Of a stretch of 64,000 nucleotides of DNA, positions 15,388-24,780 are shown piece after piece. Every line of letters starts with the position of its first letter. The first letter of the stretch is position 1. The notes under the pieces were generated by a model. That model made no database searches. It was not told where the DNA came from and saw only the letters and a program-made list of their open reading frames with translations. The stretch comes from an uncultured Faecalibacterium sp. (GTDB lineage: Bacteria; Bacillota; Clostridia; Oscillospirales; Ruminococcaceae). The stretch spans positions 113,393 to 177,392 of the forward strand of contig CAKSTO010000002.1 of NCBI GenBank assembly GCA_934501115.1, read 5' to 3'. Made by a program: the position numbers and the translations under genes.

Positions 15388-18300
15388 TTATTTCAGCAGG
15401 TCATGCCGGTCAAATTCTTTTTCTTCCGCCTCCTTCTCTGCGCTCTGCGCCCATGCGCTGAAGGTCTTTTCCGTGTACAGCGGTGTCTCGCCGTCTTCGC
15501 CCACCAACTGCAGCAGCGATTCTTCGATTTCTTCCCGGTCACTGTCGCTGCCCGCCTTGTACTCGTCCCGCACCGCTTTCGAGATGGCGTCCTTGATGCT
15601 GTCCGCCGTTTTTCCTGCCTTCAGCAGGCTGTTCACTTCCGTCTGCATCTCCTTCACGTCTCCGGCCGCAGCCGCCGCCTTCAGGTCGGTGTAATAGCCG
15701 TCCTTCTTGTCATGGCCGCGCTCTGCTGCATACTGCGCTACGCTCACGGCATCGATGGCTTTCACGATCGCATCATGGGCGTCGCTGCCGCTGGTGCCCA
15801 GCAGTTCGTTCAGCTCATCGGCCATGTCGTCAAGGATCTCCTTCCGTGCCTCCCAGTTGCCCGCGTTGGTCTGCTTTGCCGCTTCCTTGATCCGGTCGTT
15901 GTCCCTCAGGCGGCTTGTCAACTGCTGGTACATCTTGTTTTCGGTAATGATCCCCGCTTCCGCCATGCCGTTCAGCTTCTCCACAGCTGCCCGAGCTTCA
16001 ATGCTGTCACCGCTCAGGTACGCATTGTACAGCCGGTCATACTGGCCGGTGGCGCTCTGGGGCAGGCTGTCAAAGTTGCCGCCCTTCTTGTTCCAGTTGT
16101 TCAGGGTGTCTGCCCACCCGTTCACCGCCTCCACCTGCTTTTTCAGGTTTGAGTAGGGGATGCCTCTTGCCGCTGCAAACTGCCCCAGCATGTCCACGAC
16201 GGCCTCCCGCATCTTGTCGTTGTAGGCGTCCAGCTGCTCTTCGGTCATGCCGCTGGTATCCTTGGCTTCCAGCTGCCATACCGTGTGGATCTTGTCCACA
16301 ATATCGTTCAGCACCTCGATGCCGTTCATGCTGATGGCCGAGTAGGTGGTCGTGCCGCCCGACCGGATCAGGTCTGCCGCCGTCACCGCCTCGCTCACGC
16401 CTGTCCAGTTGCTGCCGAAGCTCTTGATCCACTGTCGGAAGAAGTCCGCCGCCGCGCTCCACAGAGTCATGTCTCCGTTGTCGTCCTGCAGGTCTTTCCA
16501 CCGATGCAGCCCGAATTTCACGCCCACGCCCAGCGCTGCGATCACCGTCGTCTGCACCGCCTGGCTGCTCACCGCGTTCCACGCTCTGGCTATAGCTTTC
16601 GCCTTTGCCTGCTTTGCCTCCTCGGTGTTCACGCCCTTGTACCGTGCCTCCTGTGCCGCCAGATCTTCTATAGCCGCCGTCAGGATCTGCGCGTTCTGCT
16701 GGCGCTGGGTACTGAACATCATCAAGGTTTTGGTCATCTCGTTTTTGGAGCGCTGGAATCCCGTCCGCTGCATGGTGGTGTAGTTGGGCTGTGTGTGCTC
16801 CACCACCTGCTGGAACTTCTCATTCACCGCTGCCCAGTATTCCGGGCTGTTCATCACCTCAGCCCCGGCCGCAAACTCTTCCGGGTGCGCCTTCACATAG
16901 CTTTCGGCGCCCCTCCAGCACGCCGCCACCGTGATCTCGTCCATTTTCGTGATGCCTGCCGTCCACAGGCTCACCACCCTGTCCGCCGCCCGCGTCACGC
17001 CGCTCACAGCCTTGTTGCTGCTGTTTCGGGCGGCATCGTGCGTCCGGCCTAAAAAGCCCTTCTGCGCTTCCGCACTGCCGATCTCGCCCGCCCCGGTGCC
17101 CCGCAAGCGGTAAGCCAGCAGCTCGTCACCGTGCTCCGCCATCCGCTGTTCAATTTTGGTCAGGCTGCTGTCCATGTCTGCGCCAAAAAACCGGAACGCG
17201 TTCCGCGGGTCGAACAGATTTTTGTTGAACTGTACAAATGCGCTGCCTGTAGCTCCCCAGCCCAGCTCCGCCGCGCTCGTGGGCAGGGATGCCGCCTGCA
17301 ACAGCGTCACGTTCACGTTGGCGTTCAGCGCTGCCTGTGCCGCATAGCTGCGTAGCTTTGCAAAAGCGCCGTCTCCCACTTCTCGGCTGTCCTTCACTTC
17401 GCACAGGTCGGCCAGTGCCTTGTTGATGTACTCGCGCCCCGCCGTGCCGAAGTTTTCCTCGATCGACTTGAACAGTGTTCTTCCGCCGGGCATACTGTTC
17501 AAAATCTTCTCCGCGTTCCGCAGCGGGATCGCCATGCCCGCATACTGTGCGGTGTTCTCGATGCTGGTCACGGCCTGCTGCACAAGTCCCACCAGCAAAA
17601 CCGGCTTTGAACTGTTCACGCGGTGGTTCAAAAAATTCGGGTTTGCCGCGCTGTTGTCGTACCGGATACCCATGTTCTGCTCCGGGTTCGTGTCGCTGTC
17701 CACGTTGATGTGGATGTAGTTTTCTGTGGTGGCCTTCCGCGTGCCGCTCAAAATCAGGCTCGTCTCGTTGATGTACCCGCTCATCAGCCGGTTCGACTCT
17801 TTGTATGCTTCCATCCACGCCCGGTCGTAATCGGTCAGGTGCTTGTCGATCTCCTCCAGCAGGCTGCGCCGCTCCGCATCCTCGTTCCGGCTCAGTTCGT
17901 AGGCATTCAGTGGCTTTCCTTCCGCATCGGTCACCTGCAGCTGCCCCGCGTGTACGGTGGCCTTGTCCAGCTTTGCAAGCTCTGCATCGCCGGAAACCTT
18001 TGCCTCCATGTTTTCCAGCGTGATGCCGCCGTTCACAATGTGGTGCACGCCCTGCTTGTTCTGCAGCTGCACAGCCAGCTCTGCCAGCTGGCTGTGGGTG
18101 ATCCTCCGCACCCTGCCGCTGTCGTCTTTCAGACCGATATCCACAAGGTCGTGGGTAAAGTGGTAGAGTTCCTTCTCATGCCCGGGTCCCGCCACCTTGT
18201 CAAAAATGTGGGTGCCCTCGATCAGGATCTTCGTTTTCTTCCGCTGCCCATCGTTCAGCATCTTTCCCAGATTTTCCATGTACCCGCCGTGGACGTATCC

Positions 18301-21300
18301 GCCCATCCGCTCAAACATCCGCTCAATGTTCATGGTGTTCATCCGGTAACTGTTGAATTTCCGGTTGAGTTTGTGGAGTTTTCCCTCCTTCTTGTCAATG
18401 CCCTTTGCACTCTCGATCTCCTCCTTCGCGCCTTGTGCAAAGTCATCGATCATGGCGTCCTCCTGTGCGCCCACCACCACGTTGTCCATCCTGATGATGT
18501 GCAGCGTCTGGTCAAGGATGTCCCGCAGCCCCCGCAGCTCATCCGTGGAGAGTGTCGCCATGCCGCCGTTCCGGTAGCCGTTCAGCTCCTCCTGCAGCGC
18601 ATTCTGGTAAGCCTCCAGCGCAGTGCCCTCGATGCCGCCGTACCGCTCACCCCACTTCCTGCTCTCCCGGATGGTCGCTTCCAACCGCGCGATCTCCTTT
18701 TCCCGGTTGTCGTTCACATCCATCAGCCAGCTGTCAATGGCGTCCGCAAGGCCGCTGTTCTGCCACTCCATGCTTGCACGGTCACTCTCCTTCACCTCCC
18801 GCTGGATGCCTCGGCGCAGCCCTTCCATAGCCATTTCCATCTGTGCCCGGCCGTCCTTTATGGGCGCGTATGTCCAGCCCGCTTCTCCCCGGTGCGCCAG
18901 CTGGGCAAGCCGCTGCGCGGTCTCGCGGTTTCCGATGGCTTCGTTCGCCAACTGTGCCACCGGCAGCACCTTGTCCAGCAGGTATTCCGGCACGTATTTG
19001 TTAAAGTCGTCTCCTGCGTGCTCGATCATCTTTGTAAGCTGCCCCGCCGCCTTCCGGATCGCCCGCCGGGTGTTGTCCTTGTCCCTGCTCTCCCGCACCT
19101 TTGCCAGCCGTTCAGCGTTTTTGATCTGTGCCTGCGCCAGCCGGATCTCCGATTCCGCCTGTCCCTGCGCATAATATTTGCGCATCTTCTGCCGTTCTGT
19201 GCCCCGCTGCTTCGCTGCCGCAAGGTTCGCTTCCGCCTGCAGCCGGATGGCCTCTTTCCGTGCGGCTGTGTTCATCCGCTCCCGCTTTTCGGCAAACTCC
19301 GCCCGCAGCGCCGCGTTCTTTTCGCTGGCAATGCCCGGCAAGCCCAGATATTCGCCCCAGATCTCCATCGCCATTTCCTGCTTGGCAGCATCCCAATCGC
19401 TGTCGTAGGCGCTCTCCATCGTGGGCTTTATGGCGTCGTGTGCCGCTGCCATGGCGTCCAGTGCGTCTGCTGCGCTCGTGGGTGTCTCGGTCGGGAACAG
19501 TCCTCCGCCGATCCCCTGCAGCTCCGTAAAGTCCGCATCCCACCGGCTGATCTCGCCGTTTTTGGTCAGGGTCAGCTTCACGCCGTGCTTTGCCAGCTCC
19601 TTGCGCGCTTCCGCCCAGCTGCCATACCGGTACAACACTTCATTGTAGTCCTTGCTGCCCTTTTCAAGGCTCATGCCCATCTCGTGCAGCTCCGGGTACT
19701 GCTTCCACAGCTCGTCGTTTTTCTTTGCGCTGCGCTCCATGATCTGCTGCGCCATGTCCAGCACAAAGCCGTGTGCCTCGGCCATGTCCGCCCTGCCGCT
19801 GCTCAGGTAGTCGCTCAGCGCCCGCAGACGGTTTGCCAGCATCTTTGCGTCGGCCTTGCTGGAGCTTTGCTTCACCATCTTCCGGGCAATGCGTTCCAGG
19901 CTCTCGTCCGAAACTTTTGCCCCCTCGGTCATCTCCGCGATCTTCTGCACCGTCTCAGCTGCTTCGCGCCCTTTGCCCAGCTGTGCTTCCTTTGCCGCTT
20001 CCACGTCCTCGCTGTCCACGTCCAGCTGGTAGCGGGTCTCCGTTTTTCCCTCTTCTTGCGTCATGAATTGTGCCAGTTTCGCGTTGCGGGAATTTTGGCT
20101 CATCATCTTGACAGAATCACCGAAGTATGTTAAGGTACCTCTGGAACCGTACATGGTTGGGGGAACCGGCAATTGGAGCCCAGTACTGCCCAACCATGCT
20201 GCGGTTCTTTTTTTGTTCGGGTCAATGTACAGGATCTGGTCTGTGTTCAGCGCACCTTGTATGTTGCTTTTCCCATAGGCGCTGGTGAGGGCAATGTTAT
20301 CCATTTCCAATCCATTTTTGCGGGTCGGCAGTAATTCCAGTGAAACGCTCACCGGCTGCCCCAGTGCATCCGTCACTTCGCCGAACATATAAATTCGGCT
20401 TCCGTAGTTTTTGCCCTGGTCTGCGCCGGTCTGCTCGTTAGAGTGCAGCACCACCACCGGGTTTTCCAGCACCTGCGGCACCTGTTTGATGATCGCCGGT
20501 GTCATGATGGACTTATCTTTTCCCGCTTTATAGTTTGCTTCGCTGTGCTTTGTGAGGATCTTCTTGATTTTACCGGCATTCCATAAAATGGTCTGGTCTT
20601 TCACGCCGATGCTTTTCAACACCTCCGAGGTTTTGCCGACCGAGATCATGTAATCATCTGTCTTTTTGTTCAGGCGGTCGATCTCATCCTCAAACCGTTC
20701 ATCAATGGAATACTTTCCCTCACCCGCTGCCGCATCGCTGATGGCAGCGGCGTTTTTGTTTGCCCCGCCGTTTGCTTCCAGCGCAGCGCGGTAATTTTCG
20801 CCCGCGTCCGCCTGATGGCTGAAATAGATCTGCTGCAGGTCTTTCAGCTGTGCCTCTGTCAGCGTTTTTGCTGCCTTGGCCGCCGCGTTGGCGGGTTGCT
20901 TCACCAAAAGGCTCCTGATGTCGCTCAGCACCTTCTTCAAAAGGTTCTCGATCTTCGTCATCACCCGGTCGGTCTTGCCCTGTGCGGCCACGTTCATCTT
21001 TGCTTCCGCTGCCTGCTGGCGCAAAAAATTCTTAAAACTCTCTTCATCCCCGAAGATGCTCTGCATCGCGTCTGCAGTGATCTCTTCCATGGCCTGATTG
21101 TAGGTCAGGCTCTGGCCTGCTTGCTCGTACCGGTCAAGGTAGCTTTCCACCAGCTGCTGTACGCTTTCCATGCCGTTCTGTACCACAAGGTAGTGTTCAA
21201 AGGCGTCGATCAGCTCCTGTCCGCCCTTTGCGTCCCAGCTGTTCACCTCGTGCAGCGTCTCATGCAGTACCGTGGCCGTGTCGGCCTCGCCCGAGTAAAA

Positions 21301-24300
21301 CACCGCGCCCGCTGCGCTGCGGATCAGACCCTTGGCGTTCTCTCCAAGTCCTTTCACCACCCGCTGCGCTGCCACGCCGTTTGCCCCCGCTGTCAGCTCG
21401 ATCAGCGCATCGTCCGCGCGCTTGCTCTGCCTTACGCTGCCGTCCGGGTTGTACAGCGTTCCCGCATCCGGCCGCAGTGCTTCCTTTCCGGGCTGCCTGC
21501 CCAGCTCTGCCGCTTTCACTTCCCGGTAGTGTTCCGCTTCGCCCCTGCCCTGCAGGTATGCAAGGTTCAGCGCTGTGCGGCCGGTGTCCCCCACCGCCAG
21601 CACCTGCTGCACCGCACCGCTCAGCGCGCCGCCTCCGCCAGTCAGTTTCAGGGCGTCCTCAAAGCTGCTGCCCTCGCCGTTCACGCCCAGCCGGTACAGC
21701 ATTGCTGCCGCCGGTGCATACACTTCCGCACCCACACCTTCCGGCATGTTGTCCGCCGCGGTCTGCACCGCTGCATCGCTCATCCGGTAGTGCTGCGCAA
21801 GGCTCTTTGCCGTCTCCGCCTGCTCTGCCCGCGTCCAGCTGTCCGTGTCAAGGTTCGCCATGTCCGCCCGCAGCTCCACATCCGCATAGTCCGCCGGGCT
21901 GCTTTTCGCCTCGTTTCCGTTGACTTTGCCCGCCTGCTGTGTTACATTGGTGCTAGGAGTCCCGCCCGCGCTGCTGCCGATGCTTTCCTGCACCGTGGTC
22001 GCGTCCGTGGACTTCAGCGGGGTTTCCGGTTGTCCTCTGTGGTCAGCTTCAGCAGGTTCGGCTATAGTTCGCCGGGAATCTCCAAGTGCTTCGGATGCAT
22101 TTGCATTCGGAGCATTTATTTTTGTCGGCTGAATGTTTACCAGATCATAAGATACTTCCCGACCATCATTTTTGATGGCCGTCACCACGTCAACGCTGTA
22201 ATCATTCGTGCCCACACGGACATTCACTTTTCCTCTGTTGAATGACTCCGCATTTTTGTGTTTTGCCTCCTCATTCTGCACATCACTGGACGTCTGAATG
22301 ATTTCATCCAGATTTCCTGCCATCCGCATTTTGTCCGCATGAACTTCCGGGTTTGCCGTTTCCAGCGTCCGTGAATATTTGGAGCGCACAAATTCCCCGC
22401 GCCCCTCACGGGTATTGTCAATGTGTTTTCCGTCCCGTTCAAATCCTTCCGGGAACAAATCACGGATAGCATCTCGAACCACATTCAGCTGGTTCTCCGG
22501 TGCAACACCATCCAGAATATCCTTGTCGATCTGGACAAAGTTCTTTCCGTCCGCGTCCACCTGAATGGAATATCTCACGTCCTTTGTGTTATCCGCCCCG
22601 GCCTTTTCGTTATCGGAAAGGCCGGTTTTGTTATTGTCTGCCACCTCCCGTTCCGTCCCCATGGCTCCCTCCTTGAGATAGACTCTCCCCGCGTCGGGGA
22701 GAGATGCCGCGTCAGCGGCAGAGTGGGGTTCTGTGCCGCCCGCAGGCGGCTGAAGGAGTTCGTCCTCCGTCTGCGCCCGCAGTTCATCCCGCACAGCCTG
22801 CTGCACCTGCGGTGACTGATGAGGGGCAGTCGTGTGCCCGCCCGCCGCCGTCCTTGCATCCAGCGCCGCGCTCATCTTTCCAAGCCCTGTGCCCACAGCA
22901 CCGCCCAAAGCACCCGACGCGCCTCCGGCCAGGCCGCTTTCCACTGCATTCAGGAAGGTCTCTGCCGTAAACATGCTCTGCGCGGCTTCGCTGTCGCCCA
23001 GTGCAGCGTCAATTGCTTTGTCCGCGTAGGTCTCCACAAAGGCCTGCATGGCGTTGTCCACACCGCCCGAGATCGTATTCGCAATCGCCGGGTACTGCTG
23101 CGCAAGCCGGCCATCCGCTGCCACGCTGCGCACCACGTCGGCCAGCTTTCCCGCCAGTGTGTCCTTGGCATAGTCGCTGCCCATGGTTCTGGCAAGGTCA
23201 GCTGCGCCCACGCTGTTGATTGCCCAGCCTGCGCCAAACTTTGCAAGGCCTCCGGCCAGCGTCTTGCCCGCGCTCTCGCCTTTCTCAATGCTCTGCCCCA
23301 TGGCTTCCGCGCCGCCCTGGGCGCTCAGCACCGGCAGCACAGCCGCCGGGTTGATGCCCGCTACTGCAAGGTTTTCGCCTGCGCTGCTCACAATGCCCAG
23401 CGCCTGCTTTGCAATGGGGCTAAGTCCCGCCTGCGCCGCGGCGGTCAGATCCTGTCCGCGCTTGTACAGCTGGTAACCAAGGCTCTTCTCCGGGTCAACA
23501 CTATCTTTTACTTCCGTACCCACAATACGCGCACGCATATTGTCGATCTCCTGCCGGGTGTACCCCTTTGCCATCAGCTCTGCATCCGTGTATGCATTTG
23601 AGTCGCTCCCGCTCTGGCTGCTGCCCGCCAGCGGCATGGAGTGATCCTGCTCGGCATACCGGGTCTTCCCGCCGGTCATCAGGTTCAGCAGTGTCCTTTG
23701 CCGGTCATCGTCCTGCACGCTTTGTTGCAGTTGCTTCCAGTTCCCGCTGGTCGCCGCCGCGTTCTTTACGCTCTGTACGCCGGTCTCTCCCGCCAGAAAT
23801 ACCGATGACGCCACCGTGTCGCCGATGCCTCCAATGGTATTTGCCGTTCGGCGTGCCGCACGCTGCCAGCCAGGCAGAGCATCGAAATCTTCGATGTACT
23901 GCCGCGCCTCGCTGATCTCCTTGCGGCTGTAGCCCTTTTCCAGCAGCTCCGCGTCAGTGTAGCCCCGTCCGCCAGCGCTCTTCTCCGGCACGGCTGCGCT
24001 GGCTGCCGCGCCGCTCACGTTCCGGGGCTGCATGGCGTTGTTTCGCTCTGCATAGCTCTGCCCGCCCATGCCGGCGCGCATCAGGCTCACCAGCTTCCGG
24101 TGGCGCGGGTCTGCGTCCATCCACTGGTTCAGCCGGTCAAAATCACTGAAGTCGTCCGTTGCTTTCAGGTCTTCCGTGTACTGCTTCACCTTCTGTGCAG
24201 TCTGTGCATACCACCCTTCTTCTCCCCGGGCAATGCCTGCAATGCGCTGCTGCTCTGTCGGCTTCACCGTTCCCGTCACCCGCACCGCCGGGGCAGAGGC

Positions 24301-24768
24301 CTTTTCCGCCGTCCGGTTTTCCGGCTGCGCCTTTGTCAGCCACTCCGGCTGCGCCGTGCCACCCCGCAACGGGGTCGTCTGCGCTGCGCTCTGCCCGGTC
24401 ACGATGCCGTTCTTTCCCGGGTACGCCTGCGCGCTCTGCTTCGTCTGCGGCACCGCCAGCTGCAATTTCGGGTTTGTGCTTCCGGTGCTGCCCATCATCT
24501 GCGCCAGCACCTGCCCGCTCAGGCTTCCTGTACCCGACAGCCGCGTGCCTGCCCCCGCGCTGCGGTTTTCCCACGCTTCCGTGGTCTTTTTGGTTCCGGT
24601 GCCGCTGCGCAAGGCTGCAATGTCACCTGCCGTCCAGCCCCGCACATTGGAAGCCGTCTGTGCGGCAGAACGGGGTGCAGCCGTCTGTGCGGTGGCAGCT
24701 GTGTGCGCTGCCGTCCGCTTGTTCTGCCCATTGCGCAGCTTTTCAATGTCCTGTGCGTTCCATCCCAT
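15388..24768 (-). CDS. Giant phage polyvalent protein (3,126 aa), probably ejected with the DNA
   Basis: This is a single frame of 3,126 residues. In order I see: N-terminal Ala/Thr-rich region with repeated GW-x-A-x-DI-x-x-LR-x-G units (1-70); repeats of YTDAELLxKGYxRxEI (about 270-410); a domain starting at DVRYSIQVDADGK (about 732) resembling large polyvalent-protein-associated domains; a zincin-like HETLH at about 1168-1173 with a downstream EEITADAM; a PBECR-type (Barnase/EndoU/ColicinE5/RelE-like) nuclease-like domain at about 1360-1556; long charged coiled coils (about 1600-2000); and a C-terminal region (about 2350-2700) like the internal virion proteins of podoviruses. Packing several enzymatic domains into one chain fits a protein injected to protect or establish the incoming genome. 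Family A/B-type repeats sit in frame near residues 670-702. Specific domain activities are inferred. Confidence 0.8.
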   Translation of the reverse strand: MGWNAQDIEKLRNGQNKRTAAHTAATAQTAAPRSAAQTASNVRGWTAGDIAALRSGTGTKKTTEAWENRSAGAGTRLSGTGSLSGQVLAQMMGSTGSTNPKLQLAVPQTKQSAQAYPGKNGIVTGQSAAQTTPLRGGTAQPEWLTKAQPENRTAEKASAPAVRVTGTVKPTEQQRIAGIARGEEGWYAQTAQKVKQYTEDLKATDDFSDFDRLNQWMDADPRHRKLVSLMRAGMGGQSYAERNNAMQPRNVSGAAASAAVPEKSAGGRGYTDAELLEKGYSRKEISEARQYIEDFDALPGWQRAARRTANTIGGIGDTVASSVFLAGETGVQSVKNAAATSGNWKQLQQSVQDDDRQRTLLNLMTGGKTRYAEQDHSMPLAGSSQSGSDSNAYTDAELMAKGYTRQEIDNMRARIVGTEVKDSVDPEKSLGYQLYKRGQDLTAAAQAGLSPIAKQALGIVSSAGENLAVAGINPAAVLPVLSAQGGAEAMGQSIEKGESAGKTLAGGLAKFGAGWAINSVGAADLARTMGSDYAKDTLAGKLADVVRSVAADGRLAQQYPAIANTISGGVDNAMQAFVETYADKAIDAALGDSEAAQSMFTAETFLNAVESGLAGGASGALGGAVGTGLGKMSAALDARTAAGGHTTAPHQSPQVQQAVRDELRAQTEDELLQPPAGGTEPHSAADAASLPDAGRVYLKEGAMGTEREVADNNKTGLSDNEKAGADNTKDVRYSIQVDADGKNFVQIDKDILDGVAPENQLNVVRDAIRDLFPEGFERDGKHIDNTREGRGEFVRSKYSRTLETANPEVHADKMRMAGNLDEIIQTSSDVQNEEAKHKNAESFNRGKVNVRVGTNDYSVDVVTAIKNDGREVSYDLVNIQPTKINAPNANASEALGDSRRTIAEPAEADHRGQPETPLKSTDATTVQESIGSSAGGTPSTNVTQQAGKVNGNEAKSSPADYADVELRADMANLDTDSWTRAEQAETAKSLAQHYRMSDAAVQTAADNMPEGVGAEVYAPAAAMLYRLGVNGEGSSFEDALKLTGGGGALSGAVQQVLAVGDTGRTALNLAYLQGRGEAEHYREVKAAELGRQPGKEALRPDAGTLYNPDGSVRQSKRADDALIELTAGANGVAAQRVVKGLGENAKGLIRSAAGAVFYSGEADTATVLHETLHEVNSWDAKGGQELIDAFEHYLVVQNGMESVQQLVESYLDRYEQAGQSLTYNQAMEEITADAMQSIFGDEESFKNFLRQQAAEAKMNVAAQGKTDRVMTKIENLLKKVLSDIRSLLVKQPANAAAKAAKTLTEAQLKDLQQIYFSHQADAGENYRAALEANGGANKNAAAISDAAAGEGKYSIDERFEDEIDRLNKKTDDYMISVGKTSEVLKSIGVKDQTILWNAGKIKKILTKHSEANYKAGKDKSIMTPAIIKQVPQVLENPVVVLHSNEQTGADQGKNYGSRIYMFGEVTDALGQPVSVSLELLPTRKNGLEMDNIALTSAYGKSNIQGALNTDQILYIDPNKKRTAAWLGSTGLQLPVPPTMYGSRGTLTYFGDSVKMMSQNSRNAKLAQFMTQEEGKTETRYQLDVDSEDVEAAKEAQLGKGREAAETVQKIAEMTEGAKVSDESLERIARKMVKQSSSKADAKMLANRLRALSDYLSSGRADMAEAHGFVLDMAQQIMERSAKKNDELWKQYPELHEMGMSLEKGSKDYNEVLYRYGSWAEARKELAKHGVKLTLTKNGEISRWDADFTELQGIGGGLFPTETPTSAADALDAMAAAHDAIKPTMESAYDSDWDAAKQEMAMEIWGEYLGLPGIASEKNAALRAEFAEKRERMNTAARKEAIRLQAEANLAAAKQRGTERQKMRKYYAQGQAESEIRLAQAQIKNAERLAKVRESRDKDNTRRAIRKAAGQLTKMIEHAGDDFNKYVPEYLLDKVLPVAQLANEAIGNRETAQRLAQLAHRGEAGWTYAPIKDGRAQMEMAMEGLRRGIQREVKESDRASMEWQNSGLADAIDSWLMDVNDNREKEIARLEATIRESRKWGERYGGIEGTALEAYQNALQEELNGYRNGGMATLSTDELRGLRDILDQTLHIIRMDNVVVGAQEDAMIDDFAQGAKEEIESAKGIDKKEGKLHKLNRKFNSYRMNTMNIERMFERMGGYVHGGYMENLGKMLNDGQRKKTKILIEGTHIFDKVAGPGHEKELYHFTHDLVDIGLKDDSGRVRRITHSQLAELAVQLQNKQGVHHIVNGGITLENMEAKVSGDAELAKLDKATVHAGQLQVTDAEGKPLNAYELSRNEDAERRSLLEEIDKHLTDYDRAWMEAYKESNRLMSGYINETSLILSGTRKATTENYIHINVDSDTNPEQNMGIRYDNSAANPNFLNHRVNSSKPVLLVGLVQQAVTSIENTAQYAGMAIPLRNAEKILNSMPGGRTLFKSIEENFGTAGREYINKALADLCEVKDSREVGDGAFAKLRSYAAQAALNANVNVTLLQAASLPTSAAELGWGATGSAFVQFNKNLFDPRNAFRFFGADMDSSLTKIEQRMAEHGDELLAYRLRGTGAGEIGSAEAQKGFLGRTHDAARNSSNKAVSGVTRAADRVVSLWTAGITKMDEITVAACWRGAESYVKAHPEEFAAGAEVMNSPEYWAAVNEKFQQVVEHTQPNYTTMQRTGFQRSKNEMTKTLMMFSTQRQQNAQILTAAIEDLAAQEARYKGVNTEEAKQAKAKAIARAWNAVSSQAVQTTVIAALGVGVKFGLHRWKDLQDDNGDMTLWSAAADFFRQWIKSFGSNWTGVSEAVTAADLIRSGGTTTYSAISMNGIEVLNDIVDKIHTVWQLEAKDTSGMTEEQLDAYNDKMREAVVDMLGQFAAARGIPYSNLKKQVEAVNGWADTLNNWNKKGGNFDSLPQSATGQYDRLYNAYLSGDSIEARAAVEKLNGMAEAGIITENKMYQQLTSRLRDNDRIKEAAKQTNAGNWEARKEILDDMADELNELLGTSGSDAHDAIVKAIDAVSVAQYAAERGHDKKDGYYTDLKAAAAAGDVKEMQTEVNSLLKAGKTADSIKDAISKAVRDEYKAGSDSDREEIEESLLQLVGEDGETPLYTEKTFSAWAQSAEKEAEEKEFDRHDLLK
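22663..22762 (-). repeat. In-frame palindromic repeat family A, copy 1 (composite)
   Basis: Contains the family A core on the minus strand (GAACTCCTTCAGCCGCCTGC then GGGCGGC), reading DELLQPPAGG, followed by a second hairpin element (CTCTCCCCGCGTCGGGGAGAG) and GGAGCC. It is entirely inside the polyvalent ORF and keeps the frame. Confidence 0.8.
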
Positions 24769-24780
24769 AGTTTCACCTCG

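Noticed and set aside
17623..20133. Plus-strand open frame of 836 codons opposite the polyvalent gene
   Set aside because: It has no RBS or recognisable domain and mirrors the codon pattern of the minus-strand gene; GC-rich antisense frames are expected.
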